64,000 nucleotides of DNA from Gordonia pseudamarae (GCF_025273675.1 NZ_CP045809.1:496001-560000), one strand, 5' to 3'; shown: positions 48,165 to 57,078, numbered from the stretch's first letter. Numbers and translations: made by a program. The notes: generated by a model not told the origin, from the sequence alone.

Positions 48165-48245
48165 GTTGGTGGCTACTTCCTTGAGAGGAGTTGCAAGAGC
48201 GGATGTTCGGTGAATCTTTGTCTGTACGTAGGCTTTCGGCGGCGG

Positions 48246-49229
48246 TCAGGTGCTCGCGGCGACCGCGAAGCTGGTATCGGTCTTTCCCCGGACGTTCTCC
48301 CCGGAGGTGATCGGCGGGTAGTGGGCGGGGTTGCCGGCCGAGACGCACGACGGCAACGTCTCGATGACGGCGTCGTAGTTGGGCTGGCAGAAGAACGGCA
48401 GCGACAGTCTGCGCAGGTGCCGGGTCTCCTCGGGTGGATTCTGAACCCGGTGCAGGGTCGATATCCATCGATCATTCGTCCAGCGCGCCATGAGATCTCC
48501 GATGTTCACCACGTACGCACCCGCGATGGCCGGGACGGGGAACCAGGACCCGTTCACCTGAACCTCGAGTCCGCCGACCTCGTCGGGCTGGTACAATAGG
48601 GTGAGTGTCCCGTAGTCGGTGTGTTCGCCGACCCGGAGTTGTCCGGGCAGCGGCTCGGTGGTGATCGGTGGGTAGCAGTTCGCGAAGAGGTTGCTGATCG
48701 GTTTGTCGATCTTGTCCTCGAAGAAGTCCGGCTCGAGATCGAGCGCCTCGGCGAACAGGGACATGATCTCGCGGGCCAGCGCGGCCACCCGCTGATAGTA
48801 CGCGGTCCAGATCCGCTCCATCCCGGGAATCTCCGCCGGCCAGATGTTCGGGTGAAAGTTGTTGCCCGAATTGGATATATCGAAATATGGTTCGTCGGGA
48901 ACATGTGGCATCCCCATGGCGAACAGTTCGACGAGGTCGCCGGGGGTCATCACGCCCCGGGTGCCGGCCAAAGCCCGCGCCCTGGGTGCGATGTAGCCGC
49001 GGCTGCTCGCCGGGTCACCGATGTAGGCGTTCTTCGCCGGCTCGGGGAGGTCGAAGAACGCGTGGGTGACGGACAGGACGTCCGAGAGCAGGTCCGTTTC
49101 GATGCCGTGGTTGATCACGGTGAGGAAGCCGACCTCGCGGTTGGCCCGATCGATCTGCGCTGCGATGGATTTGCGGTTCGATTCGCTCGCCCGGGCGTGG
49201 GCGAGGTCGATCACGGGGATTGCTGTCAT
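48246..49229 (-). CDS. 2-oxoglutarate/Fe(II)-dependent dioxygenase, isopenicillin-N-synthase type
   Basis: A 327-residue double-stranded beta-helix oxygenase. IPVIDLAHARA and GFLTVINHGIETDLLSDVLS form the DIOX_N part. The iron triad is His203 and Asp205 (GEHTDYGTLTLL) with His260 (STLHRVQNPP), and RRLSLPFF (Arg274-x-Ser276) is the 2-oxoglutarate anchor. IPNS-type enzymes of this size hydroxylate small molecules; thymine-7-hydroxylase is one example on a pyrimidine. ATG 49229 is chosen with GAGGAA upstream; the longer frame upstream crosses a CGACGACGATTTCCA-type tandem repeat and looks non-coding. Neighbours are the importer and guanine deaminase. Confidence 0.9.
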   Translation of the reverse strand: MTAIPVIDLAHARASESNRKSIAAQIDRANREVGFLTVINHGIETDLLSDVLSVTHAFFDLPEPAKNAYIGDPASSRGYIAPRARALAGTRGVMTPGDLVELFAMGMPHVPDEPYFDISNSGNNFHPNIWPAEIPGMERIWTAYYQRVAALAREIMSLFAEALDLEPDFFEDKIDKPISNLFANCYPPITTEPLPGQLRVGEHTDYGTLTLLYQPDEVGGLEVQVNGSWFPVPAIAGAYVVNIGDLMARWTNDRWISTLHRVQNPPEETRHLRRLSLPFFCQPNYDAVIETLPSCVSAGNPAHYPPITSGENVRGKTDTSFAVAAST

Positions 49230-49778
49230 GAGTTCATTCCTCGGTGGAGGTCGTCGTCGTGGAAATCGTCGTCGTGGAAAACGCCGTCGTGATGAGGCGT
49301 GTCGTGGTGCGGCGGCGGGGCCGACCACGGGACCCGAAACGATGCCGGTGGCGTGCATGAGTGGATGGATCGCGTGGTTATGACTTCCACTCTGTGGCGC
49401 GGTGTTCGGTCCGTGAGCGCGTGCGGTGACGGAGCGCTGCGGCGGTGGCTACCGGGTTCGGGAACGACTGATCTCGACCGAGAGAATGGCCAGACGCGGG
49501 CGTCGGAGAACGGAGGCGCGGAGGCAGTCGGCGACGGTGAACGTGATCCGTGATCCGGTACCCATCACCTGTCACCACCTTTCGTTGACTTTGCGCGGCG
49601 AACCATCTGGCAGGTCTCAACGTAAGCGAGTGAGGTAACGGGATTGTTTCGCGCGGTTTCCACCGTGAAACGGCAGGCTGTGACGCCTGCCGGGCCGTTG
49701 CGGTGTACCGGACGGTTGAGCCCGGGGCGAGCGGTGGGGGCCAGAGACCAGAGGTCAGAGGCGAGAGGACATGGCGCG
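49230..49778. promoter_or_regulatory. Long intergenic region with palindromes, probable promoter of the oxygenase-transporter operon
   Basis: No gene is seen in these 549 bp. They hold a short tandem repeat of a 15-bp unit (about 49249-49290, GTGGAAATCGTCGTC), and a perfect palindrome at 49671-49692 (CGGCAGGC, TGTGAC, GCCTGCCG). Next to it, at about 49656-49671, is GTTTCCACCGTGAAAC, a 16-bp imperfect palindrome. Read on the minus strand, TACGTT near 49620 could be a -10. The palindromes are candidate operator sites, or the first may terminate guaD. Confidence 0.45.
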
Positions 49779-51179
49779 TTATGCGCGAAGGGGATCCGGT
49801 TCGACGACGCGGGAGCCGCGGACGTAGACCTCGGTGATCGCGGGTTCACGCATGCCCAGCAGGAGGGCGAACAGCAACCGGTCGCGGGCTGATTCATCAT
49901 CGTCTGCGTGAACAGCGTTGGACAGCAATCGTTCCAGGGGTTCCCACCGGGTGGGATCGACCACCAGGAAGTCGGCCTCCTTGCCGGTGTCGAAGTTGCC
50001 GAAACGTGCTTCGGCATCGAGAGCCCTTGCCCCGGATAGGGTTCCGGTGAACAGGAGTTCGGCCGGGTGTAGCGCGACGGCGTCGTCACCGGGTTCGGAC
50101 AGGTGTACCTTGAACGCGCAGCCGAGCACCTGCGGGATCAGCCATTCATCGCCGGCACCCACGTCGGTGCCCGCCGCGACAGTCACGCCGGCTGCGACGG
50201 TACGCCGCCACGGCATCGTTCCCGAACCCAGGAACTGCTGTGACACAGGGCAATGCGCGATCGACGTGCCGGTCTCGGCCATGCGGGTCAGTTCGTCGTC
50301 GGTGCAGTGCACCGCATGCGCCATGATGGTGCGCCGCCCCAGCAGACTCGATCCGCCGACCCGCGATCCGGGCAGGAACCTGCCGTCGTAGGTGTCCAGG
50401 TAGGTCTCGACGGAGAACAGGCGCTTGACCACGTCGATCTCGCCGGTACCGGGCCGGTTGTTCTCATTGAGATGCGAGTGCACGAACACCCCACGTGCGC
50501 GCACATCGTCGTACAGCTCTCCGAGGCCGGCAAGTGTCTCGGTGGACACCGACAGGGTGAACCGGGGCACGATCGCCACCTGCAGCAACGACGAGTCGTC
50601 GCCGTGCCATCGGTCGATCTCGTCGGCGCACAACTCGATCGCCTTGTGCTCCGAGGTCAGCAGCGGCGTGGCCGAGGGCGGTCCCACGGTCTGAATGCCG
50701 CGCCCGCTCACCAGTCGCAGCCCGGCGCGCCGGGTCTGGGTGAACAGGGCGTCCTGGGCGTCGGGAAAGGCCGATCCGAACACCATCGCGGCGGTGGTGC
50801 CCGAGCGGATGCGGGCGGTCACGAAGTCGCGGGCGATGCGGGCGGCGAACTCGGGGTCGGCGAGCCGGGCCTCGGCGGGAAAGATGCACGAGTCGAGCCA
50901 CTCCAACAGCTGTCCACCGCCGTAGGCGTCGAGCGAATAGGTCTGCGGGAAGTGGATGTGGGTGTCGACGAAGCCGGGCAGCAGGAACGATCCGCGGTGG
51001 TCGACCACGGTTCCGGTGTCATCGGTGGGGGCATCCCGGCGCGACCCGCAATAGGTGATCAGACCGGTGTCGTCGACGACCAGCGCGCCGTCGGGGAACG
51101 TTGTCAGTGCCTCACGCGCGCCGGTGACATCGGGGGAACCGGCGATATGGACGATGTGGCCGAGATAGGTGACGCTCAT
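49779..51179 (-). CDS. guaD: Guanine deaminase
   Basis: GuaD hydrolyses guanine to xanthine and ammonia. The 466-residue amidohydrolase has the guanine-deaminase motif LLPGFVDTHIHFPQTYSLDA (His74 and His76 bind zinc), YGGGQLLEWLDSCIFPAEAR, VFVHSHLNENNRPGTGEIDV, TIMAHAVHCTDDELTRMAET, GTSIAHCPVSQQFLGSG and AAGTDVGAGDEWL with the catalytic Asp. ATG 51179 fits the family N-terminus; the reading frame remains open upstream but encodes a regulator-like scrap there. It is first in the co-directional block with the oxygenase and ABC importer. A separate promoter is likely because of the 549-bp gap. Confidence 0.9.
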   Translation of the reverse strand: MSVTYLGHIVHIAGSPDVTGAREALTTFPDGALVVDDTGLITYCGSRRDAPTDDTGTVVDHRGSFLLPGFVDTHIHFPQTYSLDAYGGGQLLEWLDSCIFPAEARLADPEFAARIARDFVTARIRSGTTAAMVFGSAFPDAQDALFTQTRRAGLRLVSGRGIQTVGPPSATPLLTSEHKAIELCADEIDRWHGDDSSLLQVAIVPRFTLSVSTETLAGLGELYDDVRARGVFVHSHLNENNRPGTGEIDVVKRLFSVETYLDTYDGRFLPGSRVGGSSLLGRRTIMAHAVHCTDDELTRMAETGTSIAHCPVSQQFLGSGTMPWRRTVAAGVTVAAGTDVGAGDEWLIPQVLGCAFKVHLSEPGDDAVALHPAELLFTGTLSGARALDAEARFGNFDTGKEADFLVVDPTRWEPLERLLSNAVHADDDESARDRLLFALLLGMREPAITEVYVRGSRVVEPDPLRA

Positions 51180-51230
51180 CGAACAACGAAAACACACCTC
51201 GTTCCCGCCTGCTCGCCGGGAGCCGGGCGA

Positions 51231-51335
51231 CTGCCGGAATCGGTGCCGGATCACAGTTGCGAGGTCGCCCGGGCCGAGTCCGGTCAGCTGCCGGCAGACG
51301 TGTCCGGCGTGTGCGCTGTCGGTGAACCCGGCGGT
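51231..51335 (-). pseudogene. Possible remnant of an AraC-family regulator (C-terminal helix-turn-helix)
   Basis: In the guaD frame upstream of its start, about 35 codons read AGFTDSAHAGHVCRQLTGLG then PGDLATVIRHRF. This resembles the last helix-turn-helix of AraC-type regulators (GFxDxxHxxxxxRxLTGxxPxxL). No N-terminal part and no start is visible, and a stop-free join to guaD exists only by chance. The rest of 51180-51545 shows nothing else. The match is short, so this is tentative. Confidence 0.4.
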
Positions 51336-51545
51336 GTGCGGGACCGGCGCCGCCGGTCGCGGGTATATCGAGATGTGCTCGGCGCGACCTCGACGAGCCC
51401 GGCGCATCGTACCTTTCCGCCGGGTAATCAGCCGATTGGATGACCGCATGTACCCGCGGGTCGGGATTCGGCTGACTACAGTTGGTGTGCGGTCCGCTGA
51501 AAGGTTGGCCGGAGTATCTCGACCGACCTGTGGACGAGGAGAACC

Positions 51546-52856
51546 GTGCCGACCCATGATTGCCCGCCCGTGCCGGTCCCCCCGTCCGGCGGGGCCTGCC
51601 GTCGGCGCGCCCTTCGCCGGGCGGCGGCCTGCGCCCTGACGACGACTGTCATTGCGGCACTGTCCTATGCGCCGGCCATCGCGGTGGGTGGTGGCCCGCG
51701 GGCGGTCGCGGATCTGCTGGCGTCGGGTATCGTCACCGACGGCACGAACCGGGCCAATCAGGTGGGCCCGAGAGCCGACGGGACGGTGATGGTGGTGACG
51801 CCCGGAACCGACGACGGAACCCTCGACGAACGCATCAGGCGAACCGTGGGACAGCGCAAGACGCTGATCGTGGCCTACCCGGAGTCGTTGTGGCCGTTCG
51901 TGGGTGGCAAATCCTCACCCGTGCCGCCGTTGGCCGCCACCTACGACGTGTCCAGATCGGTGGCCGTTCACCGTAATCTCGCGGTGATGCGACGACTTGC
52001 CGGTACGGACACCACGGTGATCTATACCGGCTACTCGCAGGGTGCCGATGCCCTCGGCAACGCCACCGAGAAGGCGATTGCCCAAGGCGTCGATCTGAGC
52101 GACGCGCGGATCGTCCTGGTCGCCGACACCCGCAGCCCGTGGGGGATCAAGGCCGCGGCGGACGGGATTCCCGGCGTTCCGGCCGTACTCAGGCCGTTCG
52201 GCATCACCCCGGACGGGGCCCGTGATCCTGGGCGAAGTGCGGGCGCAGACGTCACCTCGACGATCATCGTCGGCGATCCGGCATCGAACTTCCAGTGGCG
52301 GCCGGATCGTCCGGTGGAGTCGATCCTGGTCAATGGCGCCGGCTTTCTGACCATTCACACCGGTTGGGGTGCACAGACATACGGGGATCTCGACGCGCTG
52401 GGCACTCCCTCCGAGCTGCGCAGCGTCGCCGGCAGTACCCGCTACCGGGTGTACGATGCCCGGCATCCGCTGGCGCTGCTCCGGCAGATGGTGTACAGCC
52501 GGACCGGAATGCGGTACACGACAGACGATCTCACGCGATGGGATGCGGAGGGGGAACGCTTCTTCGCCACCGAGGCCCCGTCGGCGGACAACTCGGCGGT
52601 GCCGGTGACGCGGGTGAACGCTCCGGTGCGGTCGGGCCCGGACAAGTCTCAGGCGAGCACAACCGGCCCGGGACATACGTCAGGCCCGGGGCATACGTCA
52701 GGCCCGGGAGACGGTCCGGCTGCCAAAACGACACCGCGGGCCGCGAAGGTTCGCGGCCCGCGGTCTGTCGATCCGGCGGCTCAGTTCGTGCGGTCGATCA
52801 CCCTCACAGTGGAAGACCTTGTTCGAGAAGGTCGATCGCGTCGAGCAGGGCGGTGA
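51546..52856 (+). CDS. Secreted PE-PPE-domain serine esterase
   Basis: A 436-residue exported protein. An Arg-rich N-terminus (CRRRALRRAAACALTT) and hydrophobic stretch to about 48 form a signal peptide. The rest is a PE-PPE (PF08237-like) alpha/beta hydrolase: VVTPGTDDGTLDERIRR, YPESLWPFVGG, TVIYTGYSQGADALGNATEK with the GxSxG nucleophile, VLVADTRSPWGIKAA and ILVNGAGFLTIHTGWGAQTY. A low-complexity tail has an 18-bp tandem repeat coding for GPGHTS. GAGGAG precedes GTG 51546. The last 30 residues lie across a terminator-like hairpin and overlap tetR by 53 bp, so the present stop may be secondary. Confidence 0.82.
   Translation: MPTHDCPPVPVPPSGGACRRRALRRAAACALTTTVIAALSYAPAIAVGGGPRAVADLLASGIVTDGTNRANQVGPRADGTVMVVTPGTDDGTLDERIRRTVGQRKTLIVAYPESLWPFVGGKSSPVPPLAATYDVSRSVAVHRNLAVMRRLAGTDTTVIYTGYSQGADALGNATEKAIAQGVDLSDARIVLVADTRSPWGIKAAADGIPGVPAVLRPFGITPDGARDPGRSAGADVTSTIIVGDPASNFQWRPDRPVESILVNGAGFLTIHTGWGAQTYGDLDALGTPSELRSVAGSTRYRVYDARHPLALLRQMVYSRTGMRYTTDDLTRWDAEGERFFATEAPSADNSAVPVTRVNAPVRSGPDKSQASTTGPGHTSGPGHTSGPGDGPAAKTTPRAAKVRGPRSVDPAAQFVRSITLTVEDLVREGRSRRAGR
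52733..52764. terminator. 15-bp perfect hairpin, probable tetR terminator
   Basis: ACCGCGGGCCGCGAA pairs perfectly with TTCGCGGCCCGCGGT across GG. It begins 40 bp after the tetR stop (minus strand) and lies inside the 3' end of the PE-PPE ORF. Confidence 0.65.
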
Positions 52857-53475
52857 GTATACTGTCGTCCCAGTGGTCGCCGCGTTCGTTGGCGAGGTGG
52901 AACATCACCCCGCCCACCGCCGCGGCGAACACCCGCAGGCGCGGGTTCTCCGGATCGACCCCCAGGTAGTCGGCCATCATGCCGATGGTGTCGTAGATGG
53001 CACGATCGGACTCCAGCTGCTGGGATACCCGGAGCGTGGGCTCGGTCTGGATCAGCCGCATGCGCTCCGGATTCGACGTCCACGGATCGTTCTTGGCCAG
53101 CAGGTAGATGCTGCGGATGAGTTCCCGGACGAAGTCGAAGTGGCTGAGTCCGGGGGGAATCGCCGCGATGACATCGTTCTTGGCATCGCGCAGGTCGTCG
53201 TTGAGGACCACCTGTTCCTTGGAGGCGAAGTAGCGGAAGAACGTGGTGTGTGAGACCTCCGCCTCCCGGGCGATCTGCTCCACCGTGGTGCGGACATAGG
53301 CCTGTTCCTGGAACAACCGCATCGCCGCTTCGCGGATCGCGTTGCGGGTGCGGATCTTGTGCTTCTCGCGCAATCCGACGGTCCTCCGGTCCTCGCCGGC
53401 GAGGACCGGAGTGGCCGTCGTGTCGTTGTCGGCACGACGGCCACCCTCGGATTCGCGTCGTGGTGACGCTGCCAT
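52804..53475 (-). CDS. TetR-family transcriptional regulator
   Basis: A 223-residue regulator with the TetR DNA-binding domain at about 35-85: RTRNAIREAAMRLFQEQAYV followed by RTTVEQIAREAEVSHTTFFR and YFASKEQV. The C-terminal domain is helical and ends LLDAIDLLEQGLPL. ATG 53475 lies 4 nt after the MMPL stop, so the regulator is second in an operon with the exporter gene and probably represses it. The 5' extension of the frame runs into the MMPL gene and is rejected. Confidence 0.88.
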   Translation of the reverse strand: MAASPRRESEGGRRADNDTTATPVLAGEDRRTVGLREKHKIRTRNAIREAAMRLFQEQAYVRTTVEQIAREAEVSHTTFFRYFASKEQVVLNDDLRDAKNDVIAAIPPGLSHFDFVRELIRSIYLLAKNDPWTSNPERMRLIQTEPTLRVSQQLESDRAIYDTIGMMADYLGVDPENPRLRVFAAAVGGVMFHLANERGDHWDDSILTALLDAIDLLEQGLPL

Positions 53476-53479
53476 CGGA

Positions 53480-55714
53480 CTATGCGGGAGCTCCGGCCTT
53501 CGCCGGCGACGTCTCGTCACCGGGGAGGTTCTCCAGCCCGTTGTTGCGCACCGCGCCGCCCTCGATGTCGAAGTCGACGACCAGCTTGTCCAGCCACTTG
53601 GGCAGGCCCCACGCCCGGTCTCCGAGCAGCGCGATCACCGCGGGCACCACGATCATACGGATGATGATGGCGTCGAAGAAGACCGCGATGGCCATCGCGA
53701 AGCCGAGCATCTTGGAGGTGGTGTCGGGGGCCAGCATGAACGCGGCGAACACGCTGATCATGATGAGCGCGGCCGAGGACACCACGCGGGCACCGTGCCG
53801 GTAGCCGGCGATGATCGCCTCCTTGGCGGTCATACCGTGGATGTATTCCTCACGGACCCTGGTCAGCATGAACACCTGGTAGTCCATGGCCAGACCGAAC
53901 ACCACACCGATGAGGAAGATCGGCAGGAACGACAACAGCGGCATCGTGTCGTCGATCAGGCCGAACCAGCCCTCCTGGAAGACCGCCACGGTCGCACCGA
54001 AGGCGGCGACCACCGAGAAGATGAATCCGATGGTGCCGATCAGCGGAACCCACAGCGAGCGGAACACGCCGACCATGATCAGGAAGGCCAGGCCGACCAC
54101 GACGATCAGGTACGGGATCAGCGCCTTGTCGAGCTTGTCGGACATGTCCGACAGGATCGCGGTCAGACCGCCGACGTGCATGGTGCCGCCCGCCGCCGAG
54201 ACCTCGTTCTTGTAGTCGCGGATCTGTTCCATCAGTTCGTGTGTTTCCTGATCGGACGGACCGCTGTTGGGGATGATCGAGATCAGTGCGGTGTCGGCGC
54301 CCGCGTTCGGGTTCTTCGGATCGGTGCCGTTGCCCACCCAGCTGAGGGTTCTGGCGTTGGCCACGTCGTCGAGCGTCTTGATGTGTGCGACAGCCTTGTC
54401 CGCGGCGGCGGAGACGTCACCGTCGGCGTTGCGGACGGTCACCAGCAGGGGGCCGTTGATGCCCTTGCCGAAGCCTTCGGCGAGCAGGGCCAGCGCCTTG
54501 TTCTCGTCCTGAGTGGTCGTCGACATGCCCAGTTCCATCTTGGACATGGGGATGGCGGCGACGATCAGCAAGGCCAGGCCGGCGATGATGAACGGAATCG
54601 GCTTGGACACGATGGCCCGGCCGAACCGCACACCGTTGGTGTCGGTGTCCTCGGAATCCTCGGCGTGCTTGATCCACGGGATCTTCGGCGTGAACGCGAA
54701 GCGGCCGAACGCGCCGAGCAGTGCCGGGATGAAGGTGATGGCGGCCAGGACGGCGAGGCCGACGGCGATACCGGCACCGGCGCCCATCTGGGTGACGAAC
54801 GGCAGCCCGATCACCATCAGCGCGACGACGGCGATGATCACGGTGAGTCCGGCGAACACGACCGCGGAGCCGGCGGTCCCCACCGCACGCCCCACGGCAT
54901 CCTCTCTGGACCCACCGCGCGCGACCTCGCTTCGGTATCGGGACACGATGAAGAGCGCGTAGTCGATGGACACGGCGATACCGAGCATGGTGACGATGCC
55001 GGTGGCCGACTCGTTGATATCCAGGAACTCGGTGCCCAGCGTGAGCAACATGATGGTGATCACGACGGCGAAGACGCCGGTGATCAGCGGGATGAGCGCG
55101 GCGACGAGGGCGCCGAAGAACACGATCATCACGATGAACGCGACACCGAAGCCGAGCATCTCGGCGGTGCCGCCGTCTTCGGCGACCGACATCAGCGAGC
55201 CGGTGGCCTCCACGTTCAGGCCGCCGACACGGTGTTCGGTGATGATGTCGACGAATGCCTCTTTGTCGGTGATCTCCAGGTCCATGACCTCGGTGGTCTG
55301 TTTGACCTGGATCAGGCCCACCTTGCCGTCCTCGCTGAGGACCTGGGCGGAGGCTTCGCCCGGCACGGACAAGGGGTTGACGATGCTCGCCGCGTCCCTG
55401 AGGTCGGGCAACTGCTTGAGGCTCGTGACGAGTTTGTCGATCTCGGCGGTGTGTTCGGCGAGGCCGTCGGGAGCCTGCACCAGGATGCTGGTGGAGGACT
55501 GCTCCTGCTCCTCGTTGGCCGCCGGGAAGTACTGCTGCATGGTGGTCATCGCGTCGCCGGAGTCGGTGCCGGGCAGCTCGAAGTCCTTGGAGAACTTGGG
55601 CTGAAGGGCACTGACGAGGCTGACGACGAGGACCATCGCCGCCACCCACGCGGCAATCACCCACCACTTGTGTCGAAATGAGAACCGGCCGAGCCGGAAG
55701 AGTAAGGACGCCAT
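53480..55714 (-). CDS. MMPL-family RND transporter
   Basis: A 744-residue transporter with the MMPL plan: TM1 near 15-35, a large extracytoplasmic domain, five TMs (about 185-330), a second TM7 near 370 with another large domain, and a last cluster of TMs (about 540-690). Motifs include GIAVSIDYALFIVSRYRSEV with the Asp-Tyr pair of the proton relay, and FGLAMDYQVFMLTRVREEYI in the second half. In mycobacteria such proteins export lipids or siderophores; in others they export drugs. The start is uncertain: ATG 55714 or 55723. TetR follows in the operon. The cargo is unknown. Confidence 0.88.
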   Translation of the reverse strand: MASLLFRLGRFSFRHKWWVIAAWVAAMVLVVSLVSALQPKFSKDFELPGTDSGDAMTTMQQYFPAANEEQEQSSTSILVQAPDGLAEHTAEIDKLVTSLKQLPDLRDAASIVNPLSVPGEASAQVLSEDGKVGLIQVKQTTEVMDLEITDKEAFVDIITEHRVGGLNVEATGSLMSVAEDGGTAEMLGFGVAFIVMIVFFGALVAALIPLITGVFAVVITIMLLTLGTEFLDINESATGIVTMLGIAVSIDYALFIVSRYRSEVARGGSREDAVGRAVGTAGSAVVFAGLTVIIAVVALMVIGLPFVTQMGAGAGIAVGLAVLAAITFIPALLGAFGRFAFTPKIPWIKHAEDSEDTDTNGVRFGRAIVSKPIPFIIAGLALLIVAAIPMSKMELGMSTTTQDENKALALLAEGFGKGINGPLLVTVRNADGDVSAAADKAVAHIKTLDDVANARTLSWVGNGTDPKNPNAGADTALISIIPNSGPSDQETHELMEQIRDYKNEVSAAGGTMHVGGLTAILSDMSDKLDKALIPYLIVVVGLAFLIMVGVFRSLWVPLIGTIGFIFSVVAAFGATVAVFQEGWFGLIDDTMPLLSFLPIFLIGVVFGLAMDYQVFMLTRVREEYIHGMTAKEAIIAGYRHGARVVSSAALIMISVFAAFMLAPDTTSKMLGFAMAIAVFFDAIIIRMIVVPAVIALLGDRAWGLPKWLDKLVVDFDIEGGAVRNNGLENLPGDETSPAKAGAPA

Positions 55715-56034
55715 GGTCTCCATCCTCGAACTGGATTGGCAATATGTGGCAGTCAATAAAATGTGGAACTGACTACCAGTTTGGTATACGCCCCGAGAAA
55801 CGGCACCGCAACCATCGGGGACATTTGTGTGACGGACGTCACGCAGTCGTGGTGGTGTGACCACGCCAGGGCACAAAGTCCCCATGGCGGTACCGAGATT
55901 GTCGTTCAGCGGTGCGAGCGTGCGTCCAGTGTGCTGGTCGGCGGGCCGCCGACACATCCCCCCGACGTGCTGACCAGAACCCCTGCCTGGGCATGACAAC
56001 GAACCCGGGGCTTCTCGGGATCCGCGACGGAGCG
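55715..56034. promoter_or_regulatory. MMPL promoter region and IS-flanking DNA
   Basis: No gene is seen in these 320 bp. Near 55745-55795, AT-rich DNA carries ATGTGGCAGTCA and ATGTGGAACTGA (similar direct repeats), and the inverted pair AACTG-ACTAC-CAGTT, which are plausible TetR-type sites for the MMPL-tetR operon. Further out are palindromes GTGACG-GA-CGTCAC (about 55828-55841) and CGTGGT...ACCACG. The segment ends at the left inverted repeat of the IS. Confidence 0.4.
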
Positions 56035-57021
56035 CACTAGATGGTTGATTCCTTGAAGGTGCCGTCGGCAACGAGGTAGGCGGAGGGCTTCAAGATCAAT
56101 GTGTGACGAAAGAACTCGAAACCCTCCTGACTGAACTCTATGTCCTCATCGACGACCACGTCGTCGAACCCCGCTCGGGACGCGGCCGGCGCCCGCTGCT
56201 CTCCGATGCCGAACTGCTCACGCTCGCGGTAGCGCAGGTGTTGCTCGGGTTCGACAGTGAACGGCGTTGGATCCGGCACGTCCACGGCAACGAGCAACTG
56301 CGCGCACTGTTCCCGTATCTGCCGGGCCAGTCCGACTACAACAAGCGTGTCAGGGCAGCACGAGGGTTGCTGTGCAAGACAATTCAGGCGGTGGCGCGGC
56401 TCTCACCGTCGTGGTTCGACGACCTGTGGATCACCGACGCCACCCCGGTTCCGTGTGGCATGTCAAGGGAAACGGTCAAGCGGTCCGGCCTGGCCGGGCA
56501 CGCCGGATACGGCTACTGCGCGTCGCACTCGCGTTTCTACTGGGGCTTGAAGTTGTATCTGGTGTGCGCCGGCGACGGGATGCCGATCATGTGGTGCCTG
56601 GCGCATCCGAAGATCGGTGAACGCGAGGTGGTGACCGCGCTGCTCGAACGCGATCACCACCTCATCCGCTCCGGGCAGGTGCTGCTCGCCGACAAGGGCT
56701 TCTCCGGAAAGACGTTCGCTGCCACAACCGCCGCGATGGGCCTGCGGTTGCTGCGCCCGGACCGCAAGGACGAGACCTACCGCAACGGCAACCTCGGCGG
56801 GGTGCGGCAGTGGATCGAATCGGTCAACCAGACCCTCAAAGGGCAGCTCGGCCTGGAGAAACACGGCGGCCGGACCACCCACGGAGTGTTCGCCCGAGTG
56901 AGTCAACGCCTCCTGGCGATGTCCGCCGGCATCTGGCACAACTGGACCACCGGCATCACCACCAAACGATCCCTGATCGCGTACGACCACTGACCGCGTC
57001 CAAGGAATCAACCATCTAGTG
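56035..57021 (+). mobile_element. IS982-family insertion sequence
   Basis: A 987-bp element bounded by perfect inverted repeats of 21 bp (CACTAGATGG... at 56035-56055, its complement at 57001-57021). It carries one transposase gene that fills almost the whole element. No target-site duplication is evident in the flanks (GGAGCG on the left, TCTGGA on the right). The element is intact and may be recent. It lies between the MMPL promoter region and the Gfo/Idh/MocA gene. Confidence 0.92.
56103..56993 (+). CDS. IS982-family transposase
   Basis: A 296-residue DDE transposase. The acidic triad is readable as Asp112 (WITDATPVPC), Asp197 (VLLADKGFSGK) and Glu239 (VRQWIESVNQTLKGQLG). RRPLLSDAELLTLAVAQVLL near residue 30 and the LEKHGGRTTHGVFARVSQRL tail are typical of IS982 enzymes. 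GTG 56103 gives full length. There is no frameshift or internal stop, so it may be active. Confidence 0.94.
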   Translation: MTKELETLLTELYVLIDDHVVEPRSGRGRRPLLSDAELLTLAVAQVLLGFDSERRWIRHVHGNEQLRALFPYLPGQSDYNKRVRAARGLLCKTIQAVARLSPSWFDDLWITDATPVPCGMSRETVKRSGLAGHAGYGYCASHSRFYWGLKLYLVCAGDGMPIMWCLAHPKIGEREVVTALLERDHHLIRSGQVLLADKGFSGKTFAATTAAMGLRLLRPDRKDETYRNGNLGGVRQWIESVNQTLKGQLGLEKHGGRTTHGVFARVSQRLLAMSAGIWHNWTTGITTKRSLIAYDH

Positions 57022-57032
57022 TCTGGACCAAC

Positions 57033-57051
57033 GGCGCCGACCGTCGGCGCC
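57033..57051. promoter_or_regulatory. Perfect 9-bp palindrome between the IS and the oxidoreductase gene
   Basis: GGCGCCGAC-C-GTCGGCGCC. It lies 28 bp before the oxidoreductase ATG and 12 bp after the IS. It could be a terminator or an operator. Confidence 0.35.
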
Positions 57052-57078
57052 GGACCGGATCGCCGCGGGAGGCGCCGC

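Noticed and set aside
53342..55681. 779-codon plus-strand ORF opposite MMPL
   Set aside because: Very long, but rich in His, Asp and Gln with no domain; it is an antisense frame kept open by GC-rich codon use.
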